This document shows positions 1 to 6,833 of a stretch of DNA of 10,795 nt, piece by piece. The notes under the pieces were generated by a model. It was not told the DNA's origin. It did no database searches and saw only the letters and a program-made list of their open reading frames with translations. The stretch lies in contig DLXM01000175.1 of NCBI GenBank assembly GCA_003448835.1, positions 1-10,795 of the forward strand. Direction: 5' to 3'. Position numbers and translations under genes: made by a program. This stretch comes from Bacteroidota bacterium. GTDB taxonomy: Bacteria > Bacteroidota > Rhodothermia > Balneolales > HLUCCA01. Each line of letters begins with the position of its first letter. Position 1 is the stretch's first letter.

Positions 1-591
1 CATAGAGTTACAACTCAATCACTTGCAGATCATCTGAAAGTGAAACCTGCTTCAGTTACAGGGATGATCAAAAAACTTGCTGATGTGAATCTGATCATCT
101 ATGAACGCTATAAAGGGGTCCAGCTCACAGAATCCGGCGAAAAAGTTGCGATCGAAGTGTTAAGACATCACCGACTTATTGAAATGTATCTGGCTGAAGT
201 ATTAGGATATTCCTGGGATGAAATTCATGATGAAGCCGAACGTCTTGAACATCACATCAGTGAAAAATTTGAACAACGTATCGCTGAAAAACTGGGACAC
301 CCAACCCATGATCCGCATGGTGACCCAATTCCGGATGTGAACTTAAAATTCCCTGAAGGACCTTGTTTAGTTGTTCTTACTGAGTTAAAAGCCGGTCAAA
401 AGGGACAAATAAAACGGGTTCGTACTCAAGATAGTGACGCGCTCAATTTGTTGACCAAGTTAGATTTAGTGATTGGTAACACTGTAGAAACAATCGAAAA
501 AATTAAAGATGGGGTACGGGTTGTTCTTAATGGAGAGCGATTATTGGTTCCCATCTCATTGGCTCGTCAAATCATGATCGAGAAAAGTTGA
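1..591 (+). CDS. DtxR/MntR-family metal-dependent transcriptional repressor, 5' end missing
   Basis: Frame 1 is open from the window edge, giving 196 residues before the TGA at 589-591. Roughly the first 20-25 residues (first helix of the winged helix) lie outside the window. The visible part starts in the DNA-binding helix-turn-helix (VTTQSLADHL, then KPASVTGMIKKL), continues through the wing (LTESGE), then the helical metal-binding and dimerisation domain. A linker holding the family's PxxDPHGDPIP segment follows, then an SH3-like FeoA-type domain at about 115-194. Visible metal-ligand candidates are H57, E61, E80, E83 and H84. The EAERLEH motif has Glu where DtxR/IdeR have the Cys of EACRWEH, as in MntR, so Mn(II) sensing is possible. 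Such proteins bind operators of metal-uptake genes when loaded with metal. No uptake gene is visible downstream, so the regulon is unknown. The GTG at 40 is an internal codon of the helix-turn-helix, not the start. The family call is firm; the metal is inferred. Confidence 0.93.
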   Translation, partial: HRVTTQSLADHLKVKPASVTGMIKKLADVNLIIYERYKGVQLTESGEKVAIEVLRHHRLIEMYLAEVLGYSWDEIHDEAERLEHHISEKFEQRIAEKLGHPTHDPHGDPIPDVNLKFPEGPCLVVLTELKAGQKGQIKRVRTQDSDALNLLTKLDLVIGNTVETIEKIKDGVRVVLNGERLLVPISLARQIMIEKS

Positions 592-593
592 CA

Positions 594-626
594 TAAAAAA
601 AGGAGAATAAGTTGCCTTATCCTCCT
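594..626 (-). terminator. Rho-independent terminator of sucD
   Basis: Read on the minus strand, an 11-bp stem (626-616 with 611-601, one G.U wobble) closes a GCAA loop, which fits the GNRA tetraloop pattern. A run of U residues follows (600-594). It lies 35 bases beyond the sucD stop codon. Read on the plus strand the wobble becomes an A.C mismatch and no T-tract follows, so it should work much less well for the converging DtxR-family gene. Confidence 0.88.
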
Positions 627-660
627 TCAAATCTTGCAAATCGTTGAATACTGCTATCGC

Positions 661-1533
661 TTAAGCGCCTAATAAAGCTTTCATTGTTTCACCCATTACT
701 GCAGGACTCTCACAAACTGTGATTCCAGCCGCAGCTAATGCTTTCATTTTCTCTTCCGCAGTACCTTTTCCTCCTGATACAATTGCTCCAGCATGACCCA
801 TACGGCGACCCGGAGGTGCAGTTTGTCCGGCAATAAATGCTACTACAGGTTTTTTAACGTATGCCTTGATGTACTCAGCAGCTTCTTCTTCAGCTGTTCC
901 ACCAATTTCACCGATCAACATAATTGCTTCAGTTGCAGGATCTTCGTTAAGAAGTTTAACTGCATCAATGTGCGTAGTACCAATTACCGGATCTCCACCA
1001 ATACCAATAGCAGTAGTTTGACCAAGTCCGGCTTTTGTCAACTGATCTACAGCTTCGTAGGTCAACGTACCGGAACGTGAAATCAATCCGATTGGGCCTT
1101 GTGAAAAAATATTTCCTGGCATGATACCAACTTTTGCCTCGCCGGGAGTAATGACACCCGGGCAATTTGGTCCAACGAGGATCGCGCCCTGACGTCGTAC
1201 AATATCTTTAGCCACAATCATATCTTTGACAGGAATTCCCTCAGTAATACAGATGATTACTTTGATTCCGGAAAGTGCTGCTTCAATGATTGCATCACCT
1301 GCGAAAGCCGGAGGTACAAAAATTACAGAGGTATTTGCACCACCTTTAGTTACTGAATCTGAAACTGTATCAAAAACCGGTCGATCCAAATGGATTGAAC
1401 CACCTTTACCTGGTGTAACTCCACCGATCACGTTTGTTCCGTATTCAATCATCTGTTCTGCATGGAAGCTACCTTCCTTGCCAGTAAATCCTTGAACTAC
1501 CAATCTGGTATTTTTACCTACTAAAACGCTCAT
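661..1533 (-). CDS. sucD: Succinyl-CoA synthetase (succinate-CoA ligase) subunit alpha
   Basis: The 290-residue product matches the usual alpha-subunit length. With the beta subunit it interconverts succinyl-CoA, NDP and phosphate with succinate, CoA and NTP in the TCA cycle, in the cytoplasm. Visible signatures are the N-terminal Rossmann CoA-binding fold with GFTGKEG (15-21), the GPNCPG loop (121-126), SRSGTLTYE (152-160), and [10 protein letters not shown] with the phosphorylated histidine at H247. The ATG at 1533 is chosen because the protein then begins [10 protein letters not shown], as in the family, and AAGGA (minus strand, 1545-1541) sits 7 bases upstream. The open frame continues upstream to 1629, but those extra 32 residues look unlike the family. 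The gene is alone: its own leader and terminator flank it, dnaG diverges upstream, and sucC is not in the window. The alpha subunit does not fix ATP versus GTP use. Identification is secure. Confidence 0.97.
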   Translation of the reverse strand: MSVLVGKNTRLVVQGFTGKEGSFHAEQMIEYGTNVIGGVTPGKGGSIHLDRPVFDTVSDSVTKGGANTSVIFVPPAFAGDAIIEAALSGIKVIICITEGIPVKDMIVAKDIVRRQGAILVGPNCPGVITPGEAKVGIMPGNIFSQGPIGLISRSGTLTYEAVDQLTKAGLGQTTAIGIGGDPVIGTTHIDAVKLLNEDPATEAIMLIGEIGGTAEEEAAEYIKAYVKKPVVAFIAGQTAPPGRRMGHAGAIVSGGKGTAEEKMKALAAAGITVCESPAVMGETMKALLGA

Positions 1534-1544
1534 GCGGGAATCCT

Positions 1545-1574
1545 TAAAATTATGATGGGTGGTTTGTAATTTTA
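1545..1574 (-). promoter_or_regulatory. AT-only inverted repeat in the sucD leader
   Basis: TAAAATTA (1545-1552) and TAATTTTA (1567-1574) are perfect 8-bp inverted arms with a 14-base spacer. The sucD-proximal arm touches the first base of the AAGGA ribosome-binding site. It could be a weak leader hairpin or a protein-binding site. Arms made only of A and T arise easily by chance in such DNA. Confidence 0.25.
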
Positions 1575-1659
1575 TAAATAATAAGGCCTGAATATACCCA
1601 CGTAAAGCGACATTTGAAAGTAAAATCATGTACCGGAGTGGAATCGGGTTAAAGATTAA

Positions 1660-1687
1660 TTGAGTTGTGTTCTATAAAGTATTTTTG
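1660..1687 (+). promoter_or_regulatory. Candidate Bacteroidota-type promoter of dnaG
   Basis: TATTTTTG at 1680-1687 matches the Bacteroidota -7 box TAnnTTTG exactly. TTG at 1660-1662 lies 17 bases upstream, acceptable for the -33 element. Transcription would begin near 1694, giving a leader of about 24 bases before the ATG at 1718. This supports that ATG over the in-frame GTG at 1667, which would lie upstream of the -7 box. A short box in AT-rich DNA can occur by chance. Confidence 0.45.
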
Positions 1688-1717
1688 TTCAATCGCCAAC
1701 TGATTATCTTAACCCAT

Positions 1718-3874
1718 ATGATTCCAGATCACATCAAAGAACAGGTAAAATCGACGGCAGATATTGTTGAAGTTGTATCCGATCACGTCAAATTAAAGCG
1801 GTCGGGTAATGGCTTTACAGGATTATGCCCATTTCATAATGAAAAATCGCCGTCTTTTCATGTTTCGCCACATTTAGGAATTTATAAATGTTTTGGTTGC
1901 GGCGAGTCAGGTGATGTATTCAGTTTTGTAATGAAAATGGATGGCGTCAGTTTTATTGATGCAATACGTCAACTCGGTCAACGGTTCGATGTAGATGTCC
2001 CTGAGGAAGAAAGGCCGGAACAGGATGAGCAGTACAAGCTCAAAGAAGGAATATTTCATGCATTGGCATTTGCAGGGAAGTATTTTCATAATCAGTTAAT
2101 GAAATCACCCCAGGGTCAGCAGGCTTTGTCGTACCTGGAAGAACGCGGCATGTTACGGGGGACCATCAGATCTTACGGACTCGGGTATGCACCGGATCGT
2201 TTTGACGGGTTGATTAACGCCGCCAAAGAAGCCAGCATCAATGAAGAATATCTGCATGAAGCCGGATTGATTAAATATTCCAGAAACGGGGAATCAGCTT
2301 TTGATGCATTCAGGCATAGGCTCATGTTTCCAATATTTAATGCAGCTGGGCGGGTCATTGGTTTCGGGGGGAGAGTACTGGCCGGAGCGGACGGCAAAAC
2401 ACCTAAAAATGTTGCCAAGTATATAAACACTTCACAAACTAAAGTGTATAACAAAAGTGAAGTTTTATATGGAATTCATGCCGCTAAAAATGAAATTCGT
2501 AAACACAGTGAAGTCATCTTAGTAGAAGGATATACGGATGTTCTATCGATGCATCAGGCTGAAGTAAAAAATGTGGTTGCGACAAGTGGCACTGCATTAA
2601 CAACTGAACAACTCAAGATTCTACATCGATATACTGAGAATTTATTGATGATTTATGATGCAGATCAGGCCGGACAAAATGCTATGTCCCGAGGAGTAGA
2701 ACTTGCTTTATCAGAAGGACTTAACGTGCGTCTGTTAAAACTTCCTGAAGGTGAAGATCCGGATTCTTTCATCCAGAAACAGAAAAAACAGGGGTTCCTG
2801 GAATTCAAGGATGCTCATGCTTTAGATTTTGTTTCTTTTTCGATAAAAAAAGCTCGTGATGCTAAACAATGGGAAGATCCAATCCATAAAAAAAATACGG
2901 TTGCAACCATTTTATCATCGATAGCCCGAATCCCGGATGAAATTACTCGTGAAACTTATATTCAACGATTATCAGAATTAGCAAACCTTGGAACCCGTGC
3001 ACTTTTTGAAGAATTAAATGTCCAGTTGATGTCGCACGCCCGAGATGTAGAACGAAATCGTAAGGCTGATCAACGAACGGATCTTCGAAATTATCAGCAG
3101 TCTCAATCGCAAAAAGATCAGAACAAAGTCGATGTAAAAAAAGAATCCGGGCAAAATTCACGATCAGCTAAATCCGATGAATCTGAAATATCAACTCAAA
3201 GTTTTCAAGACGGTCCGCCCGAATATTTCAAAGATGATGCTTATCCATCCGGGAATTGGCCGGAAGATGATTCTTTCAGAGGTAATGGGAATCATGATGA
3301 TTCGTTTCAGAGCTTCCAAAATGCTAAAAAGAACGAAACAGTTAAATCTAAACCATCATTCGATACAAAAAAACGCCCTGCCTATGAGCGTGGACTACTT
3401 CGCCTGATGCTTCATCATATGCATCCTATGGTTGAATACATCGGTTCCCAATGCAACGAAGAACATTTTGAGGATGCTGATTACCGATTATTATTCGCGG
3501 ATTTAATTCACAGATATCACGAAGGTGACCCAATTTCAGTTTCAGTGTATATGGAACGGGAAGAACCATATCCGGCTTTGGTTGGCGAGATCGTATTTGA
3601 TCGTTATAGTACCAGTGATCGGGTAAAAGAGAAGCTAGGCAAAAAAATTGATCGCGATGGAAATCCATATCGCACAGCAAAAGGAGAGTTGCGATCATTA
3701 AAAATCCATTACCTGGACCGTGTTAAGACACAGCTTCAAAATGAATATTCGACCGCTAAATCTCAAAAAGATAAAAAAGATTGGCAGGAAAAATTATTGG
3801 AGGTATCCAGGTTAAGGTTGCAATTTGAAACTCAAAACCTGGACGACTTGTTTCCGAATCCCGAAGATATTTAG
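1718..3874 (+). CDS. dnaG: DNA primase DnaG with an extended polar linker
   Basis: The 718-residue product makes RNA primers for DNA replication, working with the DnaB helicase. Domains in order: an N-terminal CHC2 zinc finger (C37, H40, C58, C61), the core with FRHRLMFPI (198-206) and GFGGR (215-219), then the TOPRIM catalytic fold with EGYTD (270-274), DADQAG (314-319) and DPD (347-349), whose acidic residues bind metal. A very polar, low-complexity stretch follows at about 445-550, rich in Q, N, S, D and K. The last part (about 550-718) is helical and should be the DnaB-interacting domain. At 718 residues it is longer than E. coli DnaG (581), and the linker is much of the excess. The ATG at 1718 gives the family's N-terminus (MIPDHIKEQVK). 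There is no clear Shine-Dalgarno. An inositol-phosphatase gene follows after 57 bases on the same strand and may be cotranscribed. Confidence 0.97.
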   Translation: MIPDHIKEQVKSTADIVEVVSDHVKLKRSGNGFTGLCPFHNEKSPSFHVSPHLGIYKCFGCGESGDVFSFVMKMDGVSFIDAIRQLGQRFDVDVPEEERPEQDEQYKLKEGIFHALAFAGKYFHNQLMKSPQGQQALSYLEERGMLRGTIRSYGLGYAPDRFDGLINAAKEASINEEYLHEAGLIKYSRNGESAFDAFRHRLMFPIFNAAGRVIGFGGRVLAGADGKTPKNVAKYINTSQTKVYNKSEVLYGIHAAKNEIRKHSEVILVEGYTDVLSMHQAEVKNVVATSGTALTTEQLKILHRYTENLLMIYDADQAGQNAMSRGVELALSEGLNVRLLKLPEGEDPDSFIQKQKKQGFLEFKDAHALDFVSFSIKKARDAKQWEDPIHKKNTVATILSSIARIPDEITRETYIQRLSELANLGTRALFEELNVQLMSHARDVERNRKADQRTDLRNYQQSQSQKDQNKVDVKKESGQNSRSAKSDESEISTQSFQDGPPEYFKDDAYPSGNWPEDDSFRGNGNHDDSFQSFQNAKKNETVKSKPSFDTKKRPAYERGLLRLMLHHMHPMVEYIGSQCNEEHFEDADYRLLFADLIHRYHEGDPISVSVYMEREEPYPALVGEIVFDRYSTSDRVKEKLGKKIDRDGNPYRTAKGELRSLKIHYLDRVKTQLQNEYSTAKSQKDKKDWQEKLLEVSRLRLQFETQNLDDLFPNPEDI

Positions 3875-3931
3875 CAATTGATTTCGAAATTGGTATTTTT
3901 CATCACAATCATCTACATATTTAAAAACTAC

Positions 3932-4741
3932 ATGTATTCTAAAGAACTCGAAATTGCAATTTTAGCAGCTCAAAATGCTGCAGAAATTATTGAATCATAC
4001 ACGAAGCAATCCAGAGACCAAAAATTTGAACTTAAAGGTACCCATGATTTGGTTACCAAAGCAGATGTAGAATCCGAAAAAGTTATTAAAAAAACGATTG
4101 CGGATGTTTTTCCATCTGATATTTTCCTTGCCGAAGAGTCACATGGTGGTGAATCATTGACATCCGGCAGAACCTGGATTATAGATCCCATTGATGGAAC
4201 CACTAACTTTGCGCATGGTGTGCCTTTCTATGCTGTTTCAATTGCTCTGTATGAGGATTTTGAGCCGGTAGTAGCTGTAATCCTTGGACTGCCTATGAAT
4301 GAGCTGTTTACGGCCATGAAGGGGCAGGGCGCTTTCTTGAATGGGGTGCAAATTCAGGTAACTAATAATGCCAATCCAAAATCATCGTTAATTGGGACCG
4401 GATTTCCGTATCGTGATTTGTCGGTACTGGACGATTATCTGAAAGTTTTTGAAGTATTAATGCACGAAACCCATGGAGTTCGTCGACCCGGATCGGCATC
4501 CTACGACATGGCTTATGTTGCCTGTGGACGCTATGATGGATTTTACGAATATGCTTTGGCACCCTGGGATGTTGCAGCCGGAGCCTTGTTGATTCGCGAG
4601 GCGGGTGGTGTTGTGACAGATTGGACAGGAAATGAAGACTGGCTATTTGGCAAACGAATTATCGCAGGAAATCCGGGTATTCATTCGTACTTAAATGCAG
4701 TTATTCGAAGTGAAATCTCATCAGAATTACTTAAAATTTGA
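3932..4741 (+). CDS. suhB: Inositol monophosphatase family protein (SuhB-like)
   Basis: The 269-residue product is close to E. coli SuhB (267). The family comprises Mg2+-dependent, lithium-sensitive phosphatases that hydrolyse inositol phosphates and related sugar phosphates. Metal-binding and catalytic motifs are complete: E68-E69 in LAEESHGGE, IDPIDGTTNFAHG with D85 and D88, and PWDVAAGALLIREAGG with D213. The ATG at 3932 gives the usual N-terminus of the first helix (MYSKELEIAILAAQNAA). The frame stays open to an alternative start at 3878, but that adds a hydrophobic stretch not expected in this cytoplasmic family. It lies 57 bases after dnaG on the same strand with no terminator between, so cotranscription is possible. 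The exact substrate (inositol-1-phosphate, another sugar phosphate, or fructose bisphosphate) cannot be told from sequence, so the symbol is at family level. Confidence 0.9.
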   Translation: MYSKELEIAILAAQNAAEIIESYTKQSRDQKFELKGTHDLVTKADVESEKVIKKTIADVFPSDIFLAEESHGGESLTSGRTWIIDPIDGTTNFAHGVPFYAVSIALYEDFEPVVAVILGLPMNELFTAMKGQGAFLNGVQIQVTNNANPKSSLIGTGFPYRDLSVLDDYLKVFEVLMHETHGVRRPGSASYDMAYVACGRYDGFYEYALAPWDVAAGALLIREAGGVVTDWTGNEDWLFGKRIIAGNPGIHSYLNAVIRSEISSELLKI

Positions 4742-4807
4742 TAGATCAAGTCGGAATTGTTTTAGTTTTATTGTCATTTGTAAACATAAATAAAAAAATC
4801 ATAACCC

Positions 4808-4839
4808 ATTGTACTGTAGTATGTTAATTCACGTACAAT
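4808..4839. promoter_or_regulatory. Inverted repeat upstream of the GH84 gene, possible operator
   Basis: ATTGTAC (4808-4814) and GTACAAT (4833-4839) are perfect 7-bp inverted arms separated by 18 bases. They lie 16-47 bases before the ATG of the GH84 gene. Arm centres are 25 bases apart, about two and a half helical turns. It could be an operator for a dimeric regulator or a leader hairpin. No known consensus is claimed and no regulator gene is adjacent. Confidence 0.35.
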
Positions 4840-4854
4840 CGTAAACTTTATTAG

Positions 4855-6807
4855 ATGGATAGATCACCTTTTAGTCGTTATGTGATTGCGGTAATAACGA
4901 TCGTATTTTTAATTGGAATTATTGCTTACCGTCAATACCAACTTTCACAGAATTTTGAAATGATTGGTGTGGTTGAGGGATTTTATGGCACACCATGGAC
5001 CCATGATGAACGCCTGGATGTTATTCGTTTTATGGGTGATGTAGGTATGAATGTCTATTTTTATGCCCCGAAAGATGACCCGTTTCATCGTCAACGATGG
5101 CGTGAACATTACGCTGATGAATATTTACAACGATTTCAGGAATTGATTCGTGTAGCCGAAGAATCCAATGTACAATTGTACTATGCGATATCCCCTGGAC
5201 TATCCATGAAATACTCAGATGAGGCTGATTATCAGGCATTATTGGAGAAATTAAACTCTCTTTCAGTGCTGGGTGTATCTAACTTTGCCCTTTTTCTGGA
5301 CGATGTCCCTGAATCACTTCAACACCCAGAGGACAAAGAAAAATTTGCAACGCTTGCGGATGCACATATTCAGGTAATAAACCGATTGAACAGTGATTTG
5401 CAGGAAAATGGTTCCAGTTTAATCGTGTGTCCAACTACCTATACTGATGCATGGGGGAGTCGGGAGTACATTATTAAACTCGGTTCTGAAATCCCATCCG
5501 ATATCCCGCTATTCTGGACTGGTCGAGATGTAGCTATATCAGAAATTACTGATGAAGACGCCCAGAATTGGGGTGAACTAATGTCCCGTAAACCATTGAT
5601 ATGGGATAATTTCCCAGTGAACGACTTTGAACAATGGCGTCCAATATTAGGCCCGGTATCCGGACGATCATCATCGTTATCTAATTTTACACATGGTATC
5701 ATCGCGAATCCGATGGATAAGCCATACTTATCGATGATTTCATTATACACCGTCGCTGCTTATGGTCGAAACCCACAAAATTATGATCCTGATGATGCTT
5801 GGTTTGATGCATTGGTTCATCTTGCCGGAGCCGAAGCTGCCAGAACATTAAGACCATTGGTAATCCTGTTTTCAGACTACGGCTGGACCGACAATGTTTT
5901 CACCCCGATTTATACTCCAGGGAAATCATTTAACGTCAATGAAGTGAGAGATGCATTAACTGTTTTCGAAACTGCTATGGACTCATTAAAGTCCCAAACA
6001 CATTCTGAAAATGAATACATCCAAAATATAATTCCGGAATTAGAGCCATTTGCCACAAAGATTAGATCCGATTATGATGCTATGATTTCGGATTCTTACT
6101 ACAGTATAGATCCTGAGGGATTTCTCAATTATCAGGCAGAACGCGAATCAATAATAGCAACACCATTCACAGTACAATTGGATGGAAACCTGAATGAATG
6201 GAATGACAATGAATTCAAATTCCTGAATTCATCCAGAACAGATGACCTTAATCGAGTCTCTGCAGGATTTCGATATCAGGATGATACTTTATTCCTGGGA
6301 ATTAAAGTAAAGACAAACTATTTCAATGATGGTACAGCGGGAGTGTGGTCTAATGGAGATCAGGTACTCTTGGCTTTGGAGTATTCTTCTGAAAGAACCG
6401 GAACCTGGATTCAGCCTTCCGATCTGTTAATTCAGATTCGTCCGCCCTCAGATTCCGGAGAAATAACCTCACAATTTGGAAGTTTTTATCTCACTGAATT
6501 TTCTCAACGGGGGATATCAGATATAACGATGAGAACAGTATCCAGCTTTTTTGAACACTTTGTAGGTGAACCACACGAATCATTGCAAGATATCGTAAGT
6601 AATGTCAACATAGCCGGAAGACGCGTTTCTGATGGATATCACCTTGAAATAAGGATTCCGGTTGGATCATTAAATGACATCAATTTGAATATTTCAGTGA
6701 ATGACTTTCAAAGTACTTTGAATGGGAACATCATGACCAATTTTATCCTTTCAAGACGACCATATATTGGAAATATTAACACATATCCCGAAATTATTTT
6801 TCGTTGA
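4855..6807 (+). CDS. Membrane-anchored GH84 beta-N-acetylglucosaminidase with C-terminal CBM9-like domain
   Basis: The 650-residue protein has one hydrophobic segment at about 9-25 after a basic start and no lipobox, so it is probably an N-terminal anchor with the enzyme outside the cytoplasm. The GH84 catalytic domain (about 37-310) opens with GVVEGFYGTPW and resembles the human O-GlcNAcase core. K73 lies in APKDD and the catalytic Asp pair D149-D150 in FALFLDDVP. Also present are Y196 in CPTTY, the FWTGRDV strand, N252 and D257 in WDNFPVND, and N285 in ANP. The family removes terminal beta-linked GlcNAc by substrate-assisted catalysis, so activity is likely. A helical region follows (about 310-430), then a beta-rich domain (about 436-650; LDGNLNEWND, then GDQVLLALEY) resembling CBM9-type sugar-binding modules. 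The N-terminal GH20b-like domain of clostridial NagJ is absent. The next gene starts 26 bases after this stop, suggesting an operon. The natural glycan is unknown. Confidence 0.92.
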   Translation: MDRSPFSRYVIAVITIVFLIGIIAYRQYQLSQNFEMIGVVEGFYGTPWTHDERLDVIRFMGDVGMNVYFYAPKDDPFHRQRWREHYADEYLQRFQELIRVAEESNVQLYYAISPGLSMKYSDEADYQALLEKLNSLSVLGVSNFALFLDDVPESLQHPEDKEKFATLADAHIQVINRLNSDLQENGSSLIVCPTTYTDAWGSREYIIKLGSEIPSDIPLFWTGRDVAISEITDEDAQNWGELMSRKPLIWDNFPVNDFEQWRPILGPVSGRSSSLSNFTHGIIANPMDKPYLSMISLYTVAAYGRNPQNYDPDDAWFDALVHLAGAEAARTLRPLVILFSDYGWTDNVFTPIYTPGKSFNVNEVRDALTVFETAMDSLKSQTHSENEYIQNIIPELEPFATKIRSDYDAMISDSYYSIDPEGFLNYQAERESIIATPFTVQLDGNLNEWNDNEFKFLNSSRTDDLNRVSAGFRYQDDTLFLGIKVKTNYFNDGTAGVWSNGDQVLLALEYSSERTGTWIQPSDLLIQIRPPSDSGEITSQFGSFYLTEFSQRGISDITMRTVSSFFEHFVGEPHESLQDIVSNVNIAGRRVSDGYHLEIRIPVGSLNDINLNISVNDFQSTLNGNIMTNFILSRRPYIGNINTYPEIIFR

Positions 6808-6833
6808 CCTTAACCTCAAATCGGAGCTTGATT

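Noticed and set aside
40..591. GTG at 40 as start of the DtxR-family gene
   Set aside because: The frame is open to base 1 and the codons before it encode part of the helix-turn-helix, so the true start lies outside the window.
793..1495. Open frames on the plus strand opposite sucD
   Set aside because: They are shadows of sucD, with odd composition and no motifs.
1534..1629. N-terminal extension of SucD
   Set aside because: The 32 extra residues do not resemble the family, and a Shine-Dalgarno sits just before the ATG at 1533.
1667..1717. GTG start adding 17 residues to DnaG
   Set aside because: It lies upstream of the candidate -7 box, adds a non-family hydrophobic leader, and the ATG at 1718 gives the normal N-terminus.
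3878..3931. Hydrophobic N-terminal extension of the inositol-phosphatase gene as a signal peptide
   Set aside because: It needs a non-ATG start 3 bases after the dnaG stop codon. The family is cytoplasmic and the ATG at 3932 gives the expected length.
4738..4749. TTGATAGATCAA inverted repeat at the end of the inositol-phosphatase gene as a terminator
   Set aside because: The arms are 5 bp with a 2-base loop, it overlaps the stop codon, and no T-tract follows directly.
5439..5750. 103-residue open frame on the minus strand
   Set aside because: It is antisense to the GH84 catalytic domain, with no start context or family resemblance.
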